Shown: positions 45,250-56,511 of the stretch, piece after piece
Layout of the letters: the number at the start of each line of letters is the position of its first letter
How positions within the stretch are numbered: position 1 is the first letter of the stretch
Translations under genes and position numbers: made by a program
Assembly (NCBI GenBank): GCA_003184365.1
Contig: NKYR01000054.1
Span: forward strand, 168,063 to 232,062
Reading direction: 5' to 3'
Origin: Evernia prunastri
Taxonomy: Eukaryota > Ascomycota > Lecanoromycetes > Lecanorales > Parmeliaceae
Length of the DNA stretch: 64,000 bases
Notes under the pieces: model-generated
The model's input: the letters and a program-made list of their open reading frames with translations, nothing else
What the model was told of the DNA's origin: nothing
The model's database searches: none

Positions 45250-45689
45250 ACGGCAACTAGGGATGTAGGATTACACGTCATAGAGCACTATGACGGTAAT
45301 TACGGTAAGTAAGACTCAGGCTCTATGACAGGCCTGTAATTCAGTGTAATAGCTTAGTAACCATAAATTTAGACCTATAATTGGTCAAAACAGTCATTTT
45401 GCGGGCAAAAAACGCCAAGACTCTCGGAGAAGAATATTTCTGATACGTTATGTGCGCTCACTTCACCGTCCTCAATTTTTTTTTATAACCTCACGCCTGA
45501 AGACTCTATCAATTTTTTTCAATTTTTGAAATCTTTACGTATGTATGTTAGTCACTTATGTATATAAAGATGTATATATAGCGTGCTTACTAATCTATAA
45601 CCGCCAGACAAACACTATGACAGGTAATTACAGTGTAATTACCGCTAGTGTAAATGACTGTAAAGCGAATCTACATCCCTAACGGCAAC
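45250..45689 (+). mobile_element. Non-autonomous hAT-type transposon (MITE) with perfect 8-bp target duplication
   Basis: Element 45258-45681 (424 bases) begins TAGGGATGTAG and ends CTACATCCCTA, an exact 11-base terminal inverted repeat. It is flanked on both sides by ACGGCAAC (45250-45257 and 45682-45689), an exact 8-base target-site duplication. An 8-bp duplication plus termini starting TAGGG are the established marks of the hAT superfamily. Subterminal motifs GGTAATTAC and CAGTGTAAT recur near both ends. The interior is AT-rich and has no transposase frame, so it must have been moved by a hAT transposase in trans. The perfect duplication and termini suggest a fairly young insertion. Confidence 0.92.
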
Positions 45690-45956
45690 GGCCAACCTAC
45701 GGAGGTACTCCGTAAGGTTATTCGAATTCCTCACTACACAACAAATATTCGATTGAGCGTCTTCTATAGTAGCGTATCTTCATATTCAAAGTGTATATGA
45801 CATGACCTCCTCGAATGAAGGGGGGGGAGAACAAGAAGTAGTTATAAGAAAATCATGCTTTACACTGTTCGGAAAGCGCACCCCCGGGGTATCATATCCG
45901 GGTTTATCTCCGATCTCTTCGGGGCAAAGAGTGAATTACCAACTCAGAAAGTGTCA
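45690..45956. other. Intergenic between MITE and hairpin
   Basis: Contains GCGCACCCCCGGGG at 45875-45888 and ATCCGGGTTTATC, both echoed in the hairpin and beyond. Nothing coding. Confidence 0.4.
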
Positions 45957-46054
45957 TATCCCCTTGTGCGATGGTAATTCACACCCTACCCCGGGACTAC
46001 CCGGATAACGCACCCCCCGGGGTAGGGTGTGAATTACCATTGCACAAGGGGATA
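45957..46054. repeat. Long near-perfect hairpin (39-bp arms, 20-nt loop)
   Basis: Left arm 45957-45995 (TATCCCCTTGTGCGATGG then TAATTCACACCCTACCCC then GGG) pairs with right arm 46016-46054 with a single mismatch. The 20-base loop contains ACTACCCGGATAACGCACC. This loop sequence is itself present in inverted form at 46115-46134 (GGTGCGCTATCCGGGTAGT), and GTGAATTACC recurs at 45931. So at least two inverted pairs are nested here. It may be a foldback or palindromic mobile relic. No target duplication found. Confidence 0.85.
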
Positions 46055-46222
46055 CCAAATCGTCTTATCACCCCGTAAACTCGTAAAGTCATGTCTACCC
46101 CGGACCATGTCCCTTGGTGCGCTATCCGGGTAGTCTCACGACTCTCCGTACACGAGTTGATAGTCAATCGGTACCGCTTTAGTCAATTCATCCGATGTTT
46201 GTGATTTTGCATTCCGCAACAT

Positions 46223-47420
46223 TCAGTCAATGATAGAATACCAGTCCTCACCCTGGATGTATTCTTCTATGCTAGTCGTTGGGATTGGAAAATCCAACTG
46301 GAAGACATCGTCAGCTCCTATGCCTCACAGACATTGGGAAACTTATACTAACATCCTTTGCGTGCACGATACTCGGATCACCTCCATCGTAGCCGAATTC
46401 CCCTTGATACGCCCAACCTTCCGCAACCTCGCGGCCAATACCACCAGGGGCCAGCTTGTCGATGTCGTCGATGGTGACCTGCTTGTAGTATCCACCGGGA
46501 AGCTTCAGGATCTTGGCCCAGGTGTCCATGTAGTCTTTCCAGCTAATCATGCTGCCATATGCCAGGACGTTCTTTCCGGGTGGAAGCTCGACTAGCGCTC
46601 GGACGAAGTAGCCCGTGTCCCTGCGTGTGTCGATCATCGGCATGGGCTTGTCTGGATCTGCCGTCAGAGAGAGGACAAAGGTCCCGTCTGGTTGCTATTC
46701 AACTCGTTCAGCTACATTTCTTCAAGGAGATTGTCAGCTCAGGACTCTTAACCTTTTGTGGCGCGAGGAAAGGGGCACTCTGCCAATGCGTGGCGTACAA
46801 CCCAATCTGCAACACCGACATCTTTTCCGCCAACCCCGGCAGCTCTTCCTTGATATACTCGACCACCTTTGCTTTGCTATCGAAATGATAGACCCATGTA
46901 TACTTCCCCTTACTCCACTTCTTGACATCAGACAGCGAGGACCATATATACCTTTCCAGCGTCTCTGTTTTTGCAGCTGCGTTGGCAATGTTCCTCCCCT
47001 GCTGCACCTCCAGGTCGAAGCAGAGCTCATTCATGATCTGGCCTTCCCTGAGCCGCGCTTTGCTGCCCGGATTGAAGAACGGTTGCCAGAAGTCGGTGAC
47101 GGCGTAAATGGCGTGGGCGCCGGAAAAGGCTGCGGTCAGCGTGTCCGGGTGGTCGAGATCACCGCGGACCATTTCGACGCCGCGCGCGGTGAGCGCCCGG
47201 GCGGCGGGTTTGGAGGTGTCGCGAGTGAGGCCGCGGATGCGCCAGTTTGGCTCCTTGAGGAAGACATCGGCTACAGAGGCGCCCTGGGCGGAAGTGGTGA
47301 GCTGATGACTATCGAAAACTTATCGTGTATGAAGGTCTGCAACCTGGACCATCTTGGGGAACGGGAAGGTGGTACCTGAGTGCCGGTAATACCGACGATC
47401 ACGATGAGTTTGATATCCAT
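46223..47420 (-). CDS. NmrA-like NAD(P)-binding protein, 338 aa
   Basis: Atypical SDR of the NmrA/HSCARG type, often a redox sensor or regulator rather than an enzyme. Exons 47376-47420, 46753-47283, 46349-46694 and 46223-46317; total 339 codons. Exon 1 makes the dinucleotide-binding start MDIKLIVIVGITGTQ and exon 2 completes it with GASVADVFL (GxxGxxG). NmrA marks follow: GLTRDTSKPAARAL, VEMVRGDLDHPDTL, AHAIYAVTDFW, GRNIANAAAKTETLERYIWS, and later FVRALVELPPGKNVLAYG and DYMDTWAKIL. No catalytic Tyr-x3-Lys is evident, as usual for the family. Intron 3 donor GTATAAG at 46348. Function not specified by its neighbours. Confidence 0.9.
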
Positions 47421-47774
47421 TTTTCATCAACCCAGATAAACAACGATGTGGTTTTCTTGCTCGGGCGGGAGGGATTATATAGCGGCCCAATGGATCGGCA
47501 TGGACGCACGAATGCATTTAAAATCAAAAGATATCAACCGACGATTTCTTTCGAGCGGCTGGCTGGCAGAATTTCTGTAGCCGTGCTGAAAGTTCAGCAG
47601 GAATGCATAAATGCATTTTAAATCAAACACCACAGCGCGGCATTTTTCGCCCTTCCGCATTTTCTAGCAGCAAAGTATCGGCGCGTGGTGCGGGGTCGCT
47701 GGCTGTGTGAGGGCTAGTTGTAACGCCTGCTGCCTCGAGCCACTAAGGTTAGACCGCGCGACAACATTTCCTAT
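47421..47774. other. Intergenic
   Basis: 354 bases. Contains an imperfect inverted repeat: GAATGCATTTAAAATC (47511) and AATGCATTTTAAATC (47611). Promoter side of the NmrA-like gene and 3' side of the esterase. Confidence 0.5.
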
Positions 47775-49764
47775 TCAAACGGCCAGAGAATCAATAAAAG
47801 CACATCGCTCCACCAACTTTTCCTGCGCAAGTGCCCTCGACCTCTGTTCGTCAACCGAAGACGCCGCAGCGACACCGCGACCCGGTCCCAGCGCCGCGGG
47901 CCCAGACCCATACGGGCCGCCTACCACGAAGACAGTAGCATCCCCTCCGCTTTCTGCGCTCCACGCAGCCGGCCAGTCGAATACAGAAGTACTGGAATCA
48001 CCCGAGGCTGCAAAGGCAGAAATGCTCTCACTTACTTCTGCCGATAGTTGTAAAGCCGCTTTGCTATTATCGCCTCCCACGACGGCCTCGTTGAAAACGT
48101 AGGGTACATCCGAGGTATGGCCAATTTGGAATTCGGACTGATTTATGGAGTTCCATACCGGTTGGAGACGGGTGGATTTCACGGCGAACACATATGCCGG
48201 GTTATTGCCCTGCCGCGAGAATTCGCCCGTGAGATTGAGGGACCCACACGCCATGTGCATATCACGGTAGATGCGAGAAGCGCGATACCACTGAGCGGTG
48301 AAGGTGTCGTTTTTGGTGACCTGGCTTTCGAACTCTTCTACTGGGTAAAGCGAGAGGAGTCGGTCGCGGGTGGAGTTGCTCAACGAGCGACTGTAGTAGG
48401 CGACAACTGCGGCTTCGGAGTTGAGGGATGGTGGAACAGATTCGCTTCCATCATCTTCCGTCCAGGAGGCCATGACAGATATTCCTGCAAAGAGGTGAGT
48501 CTGTATGTTCCGCGGCAATGGAGATCGATGTGCTTTACCTTTTACGAAAGCACCCTCTAACACCAGTCTGGGTGGCGTGTCGGGAATGATATCGCCGTCA
48601 GGAATAGGACGGAATCCCTCAAAACCGTAAGGAGGAGCAACTATCTTCGCTTGTGCCACCGCCGCAGGTAATAAGGTCTGTAATGGTACATCTCTAAGAC
48701 AAGCCAGCGTTGCGTCAGAGTCAGTGTCATTGCGGCTACAGTTCAGAGATTGGGCTACGCCGGCAGTAACATTATATGGAATGCCGGTCGAAAAGTCACC
48801 AGAACTAACGGGTCCAGAATCCATGCTTCGGTCTGTTAGCTGCACACCATAAGGAGTCAAAAGCGTATGTTGACATACATGGCCCTTTGAAACACTGCTC
48901 CCTGCTGACCTCCAAATGCCACTAGCTGCAAGCCAACAGCCTGGGCTCCAGCGCTCTGACCAAAGATGGTGATGTTATCGGGATCCCCTCCGAAGGCCGC
49001 AATATTATCTTTGATCCCTGATACAGTCATGGGTCTGGAGCCATAACGCCCCAGAGTAAAAGCGACTCACACTGTAAAGCCATCCTCTGGTCTCTGAGGC
49101 CAACATTCTCCGACTTCGCGTCCCGCAGGGCCTCCGAAGCGGCAAACCCAAACACTTCGTGGTCAGCAACGAATATCAATCATTTACTAATAGAGATGCA
49201 TACTGCCAATGCGAAAATTTGGCGAAGCATATATGACAGGATGGCCGCTTGCTACAGACGCCTGAACCAGGCCTACAGGATTATAGATCCGATCATACGC
49301 TTGACCAAAAGTCCAGCCACCTGCAACATTCAGTACCGGCATTGTATCAAACAATAACTGGGCGGAGGATCCACAGTACCTCCGTAGAGCCACACCATCA
49401 CTGGGAGCGGCTCGTGCGATGAGTAATTAGCTGGTCTTGCAATACGCAAGCTCAGACAATCTTCACTTATATGTTCAACAGTGGAACCAAATGGGTAGAT
49501 TGAGATTGTGCCCGTCGACTGAGGGCATGCAGCACCACTGGCCGTTGCTTTGATCGTTGAGCCACGCGGCGGAAGGTAGGATACAGGTGGCGCGAAACGG
49601 TTGGCACCCGAAGTGTCTTGGGCGTAGCGGATGTTCTGGAACTGCTCGACCCCGTTGGCGGATGTGCCTTGATACGAAATTCCTGTGAGGGCATCGGTGA
49701 CGAAAGGGATGGCCGCGGCCGTCCCTAGGCACAGCAGGACGGGTGAGATGTTGGAAGTCCACAT
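47775..49764 (-). CDS. Secreted type-B carboxylesterase/lipase, 591 aa
   Basis: Alpha/beta-hydrolase that splits carboxylic esters. Exons 49380-49764, 49204-49320, 49071-49154, 48879-49017 and 47775-48825; total 592 codons. A signal peptide opens at ATG 49764 (MWTSNISPVLLCLGTAAAIP); an upstream in-frame ATG at 49830 would lengthen it and spoil the signal, so 49764 is preferred. Motifs in order: oxyanion region VMVWLYGGGWTFG over the first splice, ALQWIKDNIAAFGGDP, the nucleophile elbow ITIFGQSAGAQAV (Ser in GxSxG), and the block FQRAIMDSGPVSSG across the fourth splice. Many NxS/T glycosylation sites are present. Candidate acid and His are in later parts but not fixed. Cys pairs fit the usual disulfides. 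Confidence 0.92.
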
Positions 49765-50249
49765 TGCAAACGATTTGGTAAGCCGAAGACTCAGAATGAA
49801 CTTGATGAGCAATGGGATAGCAAAAGCCACAGTAGTCTACAGAGAGTAGCAGAGAGATACCGTACCTCGGAGATGAGATGATCGTTTCCAGAAATACGTA
49901 GGATTGAGGTACTTATAGGCCGCTGGTGTATGTCGTCAACGGAGAAAGCAGGACATGCCTCATGCTGTCATCGTGCCTTATTATCTGCATGGGAGGTTCC
50001 GAATTCGCCGATCTCTACAGCGTGACTTGTGCGTTGGTGGGTTGCATATCGGGATCCCGAGGTCGACACCCGAGGTCTCCATATACATACTCGTCTCATA
50101 CCAGCATGCGACTCCTCGGTCGAATCCTCTCTTCGAGATCCGTAGTCTAGTCTTCTTCCGTAGTGAAACCTTGGCCGAGTCGTCTCCACTGTCATGTCTT
50201 TTCTGATCTGCATGGCGATTCGATCTTCTTCATGCTATTTATGCTTAGT
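49765..50249. other. Intergenic, promoter side of the esterase
   Basis: No gene. Short frames at 49926-50213 overlap each other on both strands and carry no motif. Confidence 0.4.
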
Positions 50250-50660
50250 CTTCGCCTCTCATCATGTAGAGACTCCAAAACAGCTGGAATCGTTTGCAAG
50301 TGTGTTGCGGGGTCCCAACACCGGGGCTAGCTACCTGAAGAGGCATATGTAGACCCCCCAGTGCTATGAAAACTCCCAATGCTTGTTCAGCTAAACCTGG
50401 AGTGAAAATGAAGCTATATACAGGTGTGGGTGGGCGGGGAAAGAATGCTATGGCTCTGAAAGAGATGGAATCGAATGAGGAGTTCAACACTGGTGGGCAG
50501 CCCATATAAATAGAGCTCCCAGCCAGCCTGCAATCTCCTGAATATCGCGTCCTTGACACGAATCGCGTCTCTATGAATGTACTGCAATATCGCTTGCTAA
50601 GCGATATTACCATGTCACACTATGCCATGCGACCGACTAACCCCCAGTCCCACTGGAGCG
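50250..50660 (-). repeat. Dispersed repeat, copy B (inverted partner of 34045-34458)
   Basis: Reverse-complement match to repeat A; see there for the shared blocks. Here it has a different middle (TCTTTCAGAGCCATAGCATTC and GCCCACCCACACC on the reverse strand) and a short palindrome AATATCGCTTAGCAAGCGATATT near 50586-50612, absent from copy A. The TATAAATAGAGCTC box lies at 50504-50517 on the plus strand. The outer ends at about 50250 and 50660 are where similarity to A fades. Confidence 0.75.
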
Positions 50661-51790
50661 ATGTTTTATGCGATGTTCCACGGGAAGGAATGTACCGTGT
50701 CCAACCAACGAAGAGTCGCGCAATGACCGAAAGGTTTGTCCAATGTCTCTGCAAATCAGAATCGGGCTTCCCAAAAGCCGTCGACCCTCCCCGCGCTAAA
50801 AGCTCCGGAAGACCGGCATCTCACATTACGTCCCCTAAGTTCTGGGCATGTGTGATCTGTTTAACAACTTCTCCAGGCATCCTTCACATCGCTATAATAC
50901 ACGACGAGGGTCTTTTTGAGACTTCGTGACACTTGTCACGTGAGATACATAGCACTCGTGACGTTCGAATCTCGATAATCAGCTCACTCACTCATGTGTG
51001 GGACTCGAGAAAGGAATGGATAATTTCTTTATAGGTAAGAGTCGTGCTTCAACAGCAAACCGGGCATGATTTTCTTCTCTATCTTCTTCTATAATATCTT
51101 GATTCGCCACAGCGGAGCTGGGGTGTTAGTCGCTCACACCAGACATCGCTATGCCTCGCGCGAGGGCATAGCCCATGTTGCATTGCATTGTTTCAGGCCA
51201 GCACGCCATGGCGATTCAGGTCATGGTGAGAGGTCATGGCAGGGTGGGGGAGTTGTACCCCCTTTTTGGTATGAAATGGCCTATAAAGACCATGTCATCC
51301 CATTAGCAATTGTTCCTGCAGTCGATTCTTCTCATTCAGAGCAATTGCACATTATCTTCCCACCCTCCTACACCTGTTTTAGTTATTTAGCTAAGCTATC
51401 ATCACTCCAAGACATGTCGCTATGGATATGGGAGTTTGTCCAGTGCTGAGGTACGAGGATACGCCCATGACGGCCTCTATTCGCTGTGTTTACCTCGGCC
51501 TGAAATAGACCAATCATGTTGTTTATGAGCACATTGTTCAGGTCAAATGTTTTCGCGATGATGTGGCGTAGACTGACACAATACTCTACGTTTGATTCTT
51601 TGTCGAGATTTGTCCTCGTCTAGACTAAGGAGGACGGTGCGAAAGGTACCCGGTTCACAAAGTGGCTGAAGAGGACGTTCTGACGAGCGGGTTGAACAAA
51701 GTCGGGGGCTAGATATGGTGGTTCTGAGCAGGATATTTTTACAACGCTGAAGAAGGTTGAAAGTATAACACGCGCACATTCTTAAGGGAA
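50661..51790. other. Intergenic, no supported gene
   Basis: Contains an imperfect hairpin CACGAGTGCTATGTATC / CGTGACACTTGTCACGTG near 50922-50960 with TCACGTG. A plus frame at 51066-51449 has a hydrophobic start but no domain. No gene supported. Confidence 0.4.
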
Positions 51791-52630
51791 CTACCGTCTC
51801 TCGTAGATAGCGCACCAACCTCCCACATCGAGATTAAAAAATTTGCCTTCCATCTCGCGAGGCATCCGCCATTTCTCCAGACTCGGCCGACCCGCGTAGA
51901 CGGCAGGCTCATCGTCCTCCTCCGCGAACGCCCCCCGCCTCTCGAGCTCGAAGAACAGCGCCGCCAACTGCTCGCGGCTCAACTCCCCGACCGGATCGGA
52001 CAGGGGTGGCAGCGGAGCCGATCGATCCAGGAGTTCCATGTACAGGAGCACCTCGCGGAACGGCAGGGTCCGGAGCGCCGTCGCGAGATCGGTAACCTGC
52101 GTCTCGAACCCCTCGATCTCGGCGGACGACTGCGGCTCCTCGAACCCCCAGCGTGCCGTCGTGATGGCGCGGGCACGTTCGAGGCTTTCGGCGTACTGCT
52201 CCGGGGTCCTTTGGAAGAATTGGGCAAACATGTGTTGCGAATCCCTCTCCGCCCACACGTGCTCTTCCTCGTCGTCGTCATCCCGTTCGTCCCTGTACTC
52301 TGGCGCCCGTACCGACCGTCCAATCCGTGCTATTCTGCCTGTCATCTCGTCCATGAGTCCGTACTCCAAGTATGGGCGAGACTGCGCGGGGAAAACATCC
52401 GCACGGCAGTACGGACAGGAGTTTTGCGCTGTTTTGGAGGATGATAGCCATGTCGAAATGCACTCTGAGCCCACGTGGTGGTTGCAGGGGAGGCGGACTG
52501 GGGGTTCGGCGATGCTGCCGTCGTCGGGCGATGAGGTGCCGTAGGCGTTGAGGCAGATCATACAGGTGCTGTCCGGGGGTAGTCCATCTAGAGGGATCTC
52601 GGGAAGGGTCTCGAGGAATTGTTGCGCCAT
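51791..52630 (-). CDS. RING-finger protein, probable E3 ubiquitin ligase, 279 aa
   Basis: One exon, ATG 52630, stop at 51791. The RING finger is near the N-terminus: Zn ligands C23-C26 (TCMICL), C49-H51 (LPCNHHVGSEC) with C57, then C72-C75 (SCPYC). The position that is usually Cys/His after the loop is Gly (HHVGSEC), a variant seen in fungal RING proteins, so one zinc site may be weaker. The spacer of loop 1 is acidic and long (GTSSPDDGSIAEPPV). The remainder is helical and acidic (ERDDDDEEEHVWAE), with a C-terminal region of unknown fold. No membrane span. Its partner and target are unknown. Confidence 0.88.
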   Translation of the reverse strand: MAQQFLETLPEIPLDGLPPDSTCMICLNAYGTSSPDDGSIAEPPVRLPCNHHVGSECISTWLSSSKTAQNSCPYCRADVFPAQSRPYLEYGLMDEMTGRIARIGRSVRAPEYRDERDDDDEEEHVWAERDSQHMFAQFFQRTPEQYAESLERARAITTARWGFEEPQSSAEIEGFETQVTDLATALRTLPFREVLLYMELLDRSAPLPPLSDPVGELSREQLAALFFELERRGAFAEEDDEPAVYAGRPSLEKWRMPREMEGKFFNLDVGGWCAIYERR

Positions 52631-55229
52631 GGTTGGAGATTGTGAGATCTTGCATGTGAATCTCTGGGTTTGGTGTGTGAAGAGATTGAAATGTTAACTT
52701 CGTTGGTTAGAAACCTGGGTGTGTTTTTGAAAGCTAATAGTTGAAGCAGGTGGATGCTTTGTGACAAAAGGCCATTGTATCCCACAGAAGACAATGCGCT
52801 TTCTTTGTCAGGCAATGTTTCGTTCAAACAACTCGGTATGAACAACAAAGCGACTTTGACAGTGCCTGTGCACAATTCTCTGACCCTGCCTTCGTCTCCA
52901 CCAGAGCAGACTACGAATTTTCAAACAGCAGTTGAAGCCAACAAGACGGGACTTGATTCCTCGCCATGTGGATATGGGGGCCTCTTGAAGAAGACTGGGG
53001 CCACGTAGACCGTACACGTACGCCTGACGCCAATATTCCTGTACCCGAGACATGCTCCACCACGGTCAGTCAGTACACCAAATCGGAATGCTACAAGACC
53101 CCTGACCCAACTACCCACACCTCAGACAATAGGCCGCCCCCGGTCTCCGTGGACCGAGGTTGGGAGCAGGAGAGCAGTGTAGGCGAAGAGACAAAAATGT
53201 CAGCCACTGTCGACGAATCGGTTGCTGACGCCATGGACGAGTTCAGAACAAACGGCAATCGGCTGTAGGTTTTGGTGCTGTGCAATCAGGCACCTAGCTC
53301 GAACGGGGGGGAATCAAAGGTCGGATATTGAGAATATCCTTATTAAAAGCTCGAACATCTTCTATGGATGTGCTGTGTGATGGAGTCAGGTACAGAGTAT
53401 TCTGAAGTGTATATGTCTCATGTTAATCAGTGGCCTTCTTTGGGTTGAGCCCGATCAGAATTTATTCATTCTGCTAGTTGGGAGGAACGGGCGCTTTTTT
53501 ATGTTTTAAACAACTTCACCCGGGGCCTTGAGATTCGCGTTCGGAGCGACTAGACGTGAGTGATCCTTTGAAATGACATTTGCGATCTTGGCGTTCGTTC
53601 TTTCAGTATGGTAGGTACCGGCGTATCGTTGACGGGTGGAAGAGCCATCGGAGCGCAGTGATAAAGATGATAACATCCAGCAGTGAACAGAACCGTTCCC
53701 TTGAGATTTCCATGCCTTGACGAGTACAACATATGTACAAAGCCTCAAGTTACCCTACTGTTATCCCCGAGGACTAATCTGAGTAACATACATATACCAT
53801 GGAGATAGATCTGAAGTAGCAGGGGCGCTGCAAAACATCTCGAAATATCATCGCAAGCAATGTCGCACATGACTTGGGCTAGATTAGCTCTAAGTCCAGT
53901 CTCGCTTCGGTGAGACTGAATTTTGCGCCCGTTCATCATCAACTGAGGACTATCAGGGACTCGACTACCAACATTTCCGTCCAAGGACCTGTTCACCCGA
54001 GAGAGCAGCGAATATGCTTTGACCATGTACCACCAATGTTTCTATGAAGAAGGTATTTCGGATCAATGTGTGTCAATGTAACCGGTCAGGTCGAAGACTA
54101 ATGCAATTTTGATACTCACCAACCTTGTAATTAAGAATGAGATCTGGCTTCCCTCGCCACGAGAATTTTTCTGAAAATGTGCAAAGCGCGGCTACCCTTC
54201 TAGACTTTTTTGAGACCAAGAAGCTGCGTCGTCTTCTGTTGGTTTGGTACCCATCAGTAAGATGCTCTTGGATGGAGATCAAGGATGTGTTAAACTCAGT
54301 ATATCCATGCCTGGTCTTTCTCTTACCATCTCAAGGTATCGCCGACATGACCTTCTATCATGATTTTTAGCAGCCGAGCCGTAGTCTCACGAATACCCTG
54401 ACAAGATCAATTGCATCTCGAATGCGCATCCGTCGGGCAGGGTTCTCTTCGCCGTATCCAGCGAATATGTGGTCCTCCTCAAAGGCGTGACAATGCAAAA
54501 GCTAAGTACTGTACGAGGTACCATGAGTTCGAATCATTGTCACGGTGTCACCAGTGACTCATCTCAATGTCTCGTTGAACCCCGAGAGATCCTCCGCGAA
54601 GGATACAAATCACTTGAAGTGAACGCAGCTGTTCATCCTCTCTTAATCTTGCCCAAAGGTGTTCCCCGCACCATGCAGATTAAATTCGATTTCTCTTCCG
54701 CGGACTTAACTCAAGTTGCTACCATGACCATGGAATCAATCCTAAAATTGCTCGGCGCCACACACGCAATAGTATCAGTTATGAGCGGGATTATCACAAC
54801 ATAACTGATGATCTATCTACACTGTAAAGTCTTCAGGTAAAAGACCACTGATCCCAAACGAAGAAGGACTCCATGGGCTCGCAGTACCCCAACCAGAATG
54901 CGTAGTGCCACGATCAGATTTGCGCGAGAAGATAGCCCCATACTCATACTGGTATTGCTATATCCAACGTTATGTCACTGTCGGACTAATAAGGCATCCT
55001 TTACCCTCAGGAAGGCGACACCTGAGTAGAGATTTAGCTTCGCATTAGCTGGTTTACTGCAACTGCAACCTACCACAATGAGGATATACCAAGGGGCCAG
55101 GGACCCCAGTATCTATCCTATATTTCGCTGCCTATTCATTGATTGTAGCCCAGTTCCAGCATTGGTGCTCGCCGGAAATTTTGGCGCGTGGGAGAATGGA
55201 GTCACGCGACCACTGTGTGAAGAGATGGA
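52631..55229. other. Long gene-poor region with unassigned frames
   Basis: About 2.6 kb. Frames at 52966-53268 (ends ATVDESVADAMDEFRTNGNR), 53745-54026 minus and 54469-54804 plus are open but without recognisable domains; they may be decayed exons. The last part abuts the damaged UstYa gene. Nothing else stands out. Confidence 0.35.
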
Positions 55230-56026
55230 GATATCTGCATGGCACATGATACTTTGGCGAAGTCAAAGGTCCTGACACCACCAAGTTTCGGGAGACAATG
55301 ACCGGTATGGACCTGACTGAGTCTTTCCTCCTCAGCAGTGATGTTAGGAAAGTAACGATCCCGGTAGGTATACTACCTCAATCTTTTCTGTGGATCATTA
55401 GAAAATGAATGAGACGAAGAAGGATGATTTGACTACGCAGTGAAGCTCATGAGCTACTTTCAGTCCTGCTATATAAGTGTCATCGCGATCGGGTACTTGT
55501 ATAGATGCCATCCCAAGCCTTCGACGATCTGATCCGGACAAAGTCATGTTCACGTCTAGCATTCCTTCAGCTCGTTTCGTTTTTCGAAAGTTCCAAAAGC
55601 TACTTACTCTGCAGCAAGCTGCCCCATGCTCTGTCGACGCCATGGCCCGGCACTCCATCATAGGGGCTGTCGATGAGGCGAATGGCATTGAAGCGCACTG
55701 TCTGGTACTTTATAGCTTCTTCGGCAGGCGCTAGGAGGATCTCAAAGTGATGAATCGGTCCTCAATTAGATCGAACACTTGCAGTAGACAAGGTGTGTTC
55801 GTGGGTGAGAATAACTCGTATGTCTTCTGATCAGGAAGAATTTGGAAATATGCAGAATCAGAAGCAAAATTTGTAGCAACACAAAGACTCCATGTTGTAC
55901 GTAGGTTTGCTTCAATCGGCTTGGACGAGGTCTGAGAGTGGATGTCTCTCTTATGAGTGTTTGCTCCTTACCAAGGCTATCATCAGAATTGTCCGCGGAA
56001 GTTCTGAGTTCTAGAGTTGAGCTCAT
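55230..56026 (-). pseudogene. UstYa-family (DUF3328) oxidase-like gene with in-frame stop
   Basis: UstYa-type proteins carry out oxidative cyclisation in fungal ribosomal-peptide pathways (ustiloxin, asperipin and relatives) and are known by two HxxHC motifs and one membrane anchor. The start at 56026 gives a short tail and an anchor (GVFVLLQILLLILHISKFFL). Then APAEEAIKYQTVRF, DSPYDGVPGHGVDRAWGSLL, a GTAAGT intron, MTLSGSDRRRLGMASIQVPD and YIAGLKVAHELHC, the first HxxHC. After an intron to CACAG|AAAAG the frame hits TAG at 55373-55375 (KRLR*YTYRD), then runs on as RYFPNITAEEERLSQVHTGHC, the second motif, and in another frame LRQSIMCHADIS. Relatives have Gln at the stop (CAG to TAG). One stop and one shift: probably non-functional. 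The exon 1 splice was not resolved. Confidence 0.72.
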
Positions 56027-56511
56027 CTATTGCAATGATTAGTAGAGATGCAGCCGACAAGAGGGGGAGAAAGCCCATCCCACTGGGACTTGACGATCGT
56101 TCGCAGAAAAGCTGAGGCGGTTAAGCCTGTCCGCTGTCTTCATTAACTTTTCAATCCCAGGAAGGTACATCTTTCAGACTCTAGTGATCATATCAGGCAC
56201 GAGAGCGATAAGACGGGGTAATCTCGATAATGACGAGCGCAATTAGGTCATAAGCTGCAGAGAGCCGCCTATGATTTGTCCCAGTCGTCAGGTCTAGATT
56301 GATACTCCACAAAGCAACAGTAAGCTGCAGGACTACTGCATCAACGAGCCTTTGTTTGATAAATTCCAGGAATTATCCATCTTCATTGGATCGCCGGATA
56401 AGATCATCCAGCCGACGGCCCATCTGAATAATTTCCACCACGATCTCATCCGCTCGCCAAATCTCCTTTCCGGACAACTAGACCAACATAACCAGCCCTC
56501 CCGGTCATCCA

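Noticed and set aside
45914..46060. CRISPR-like or bacterial attachment site at the hairpin
   Set aside because: Eukaryotic gene structure throughout; an inverted, not spaced direct, repeat.
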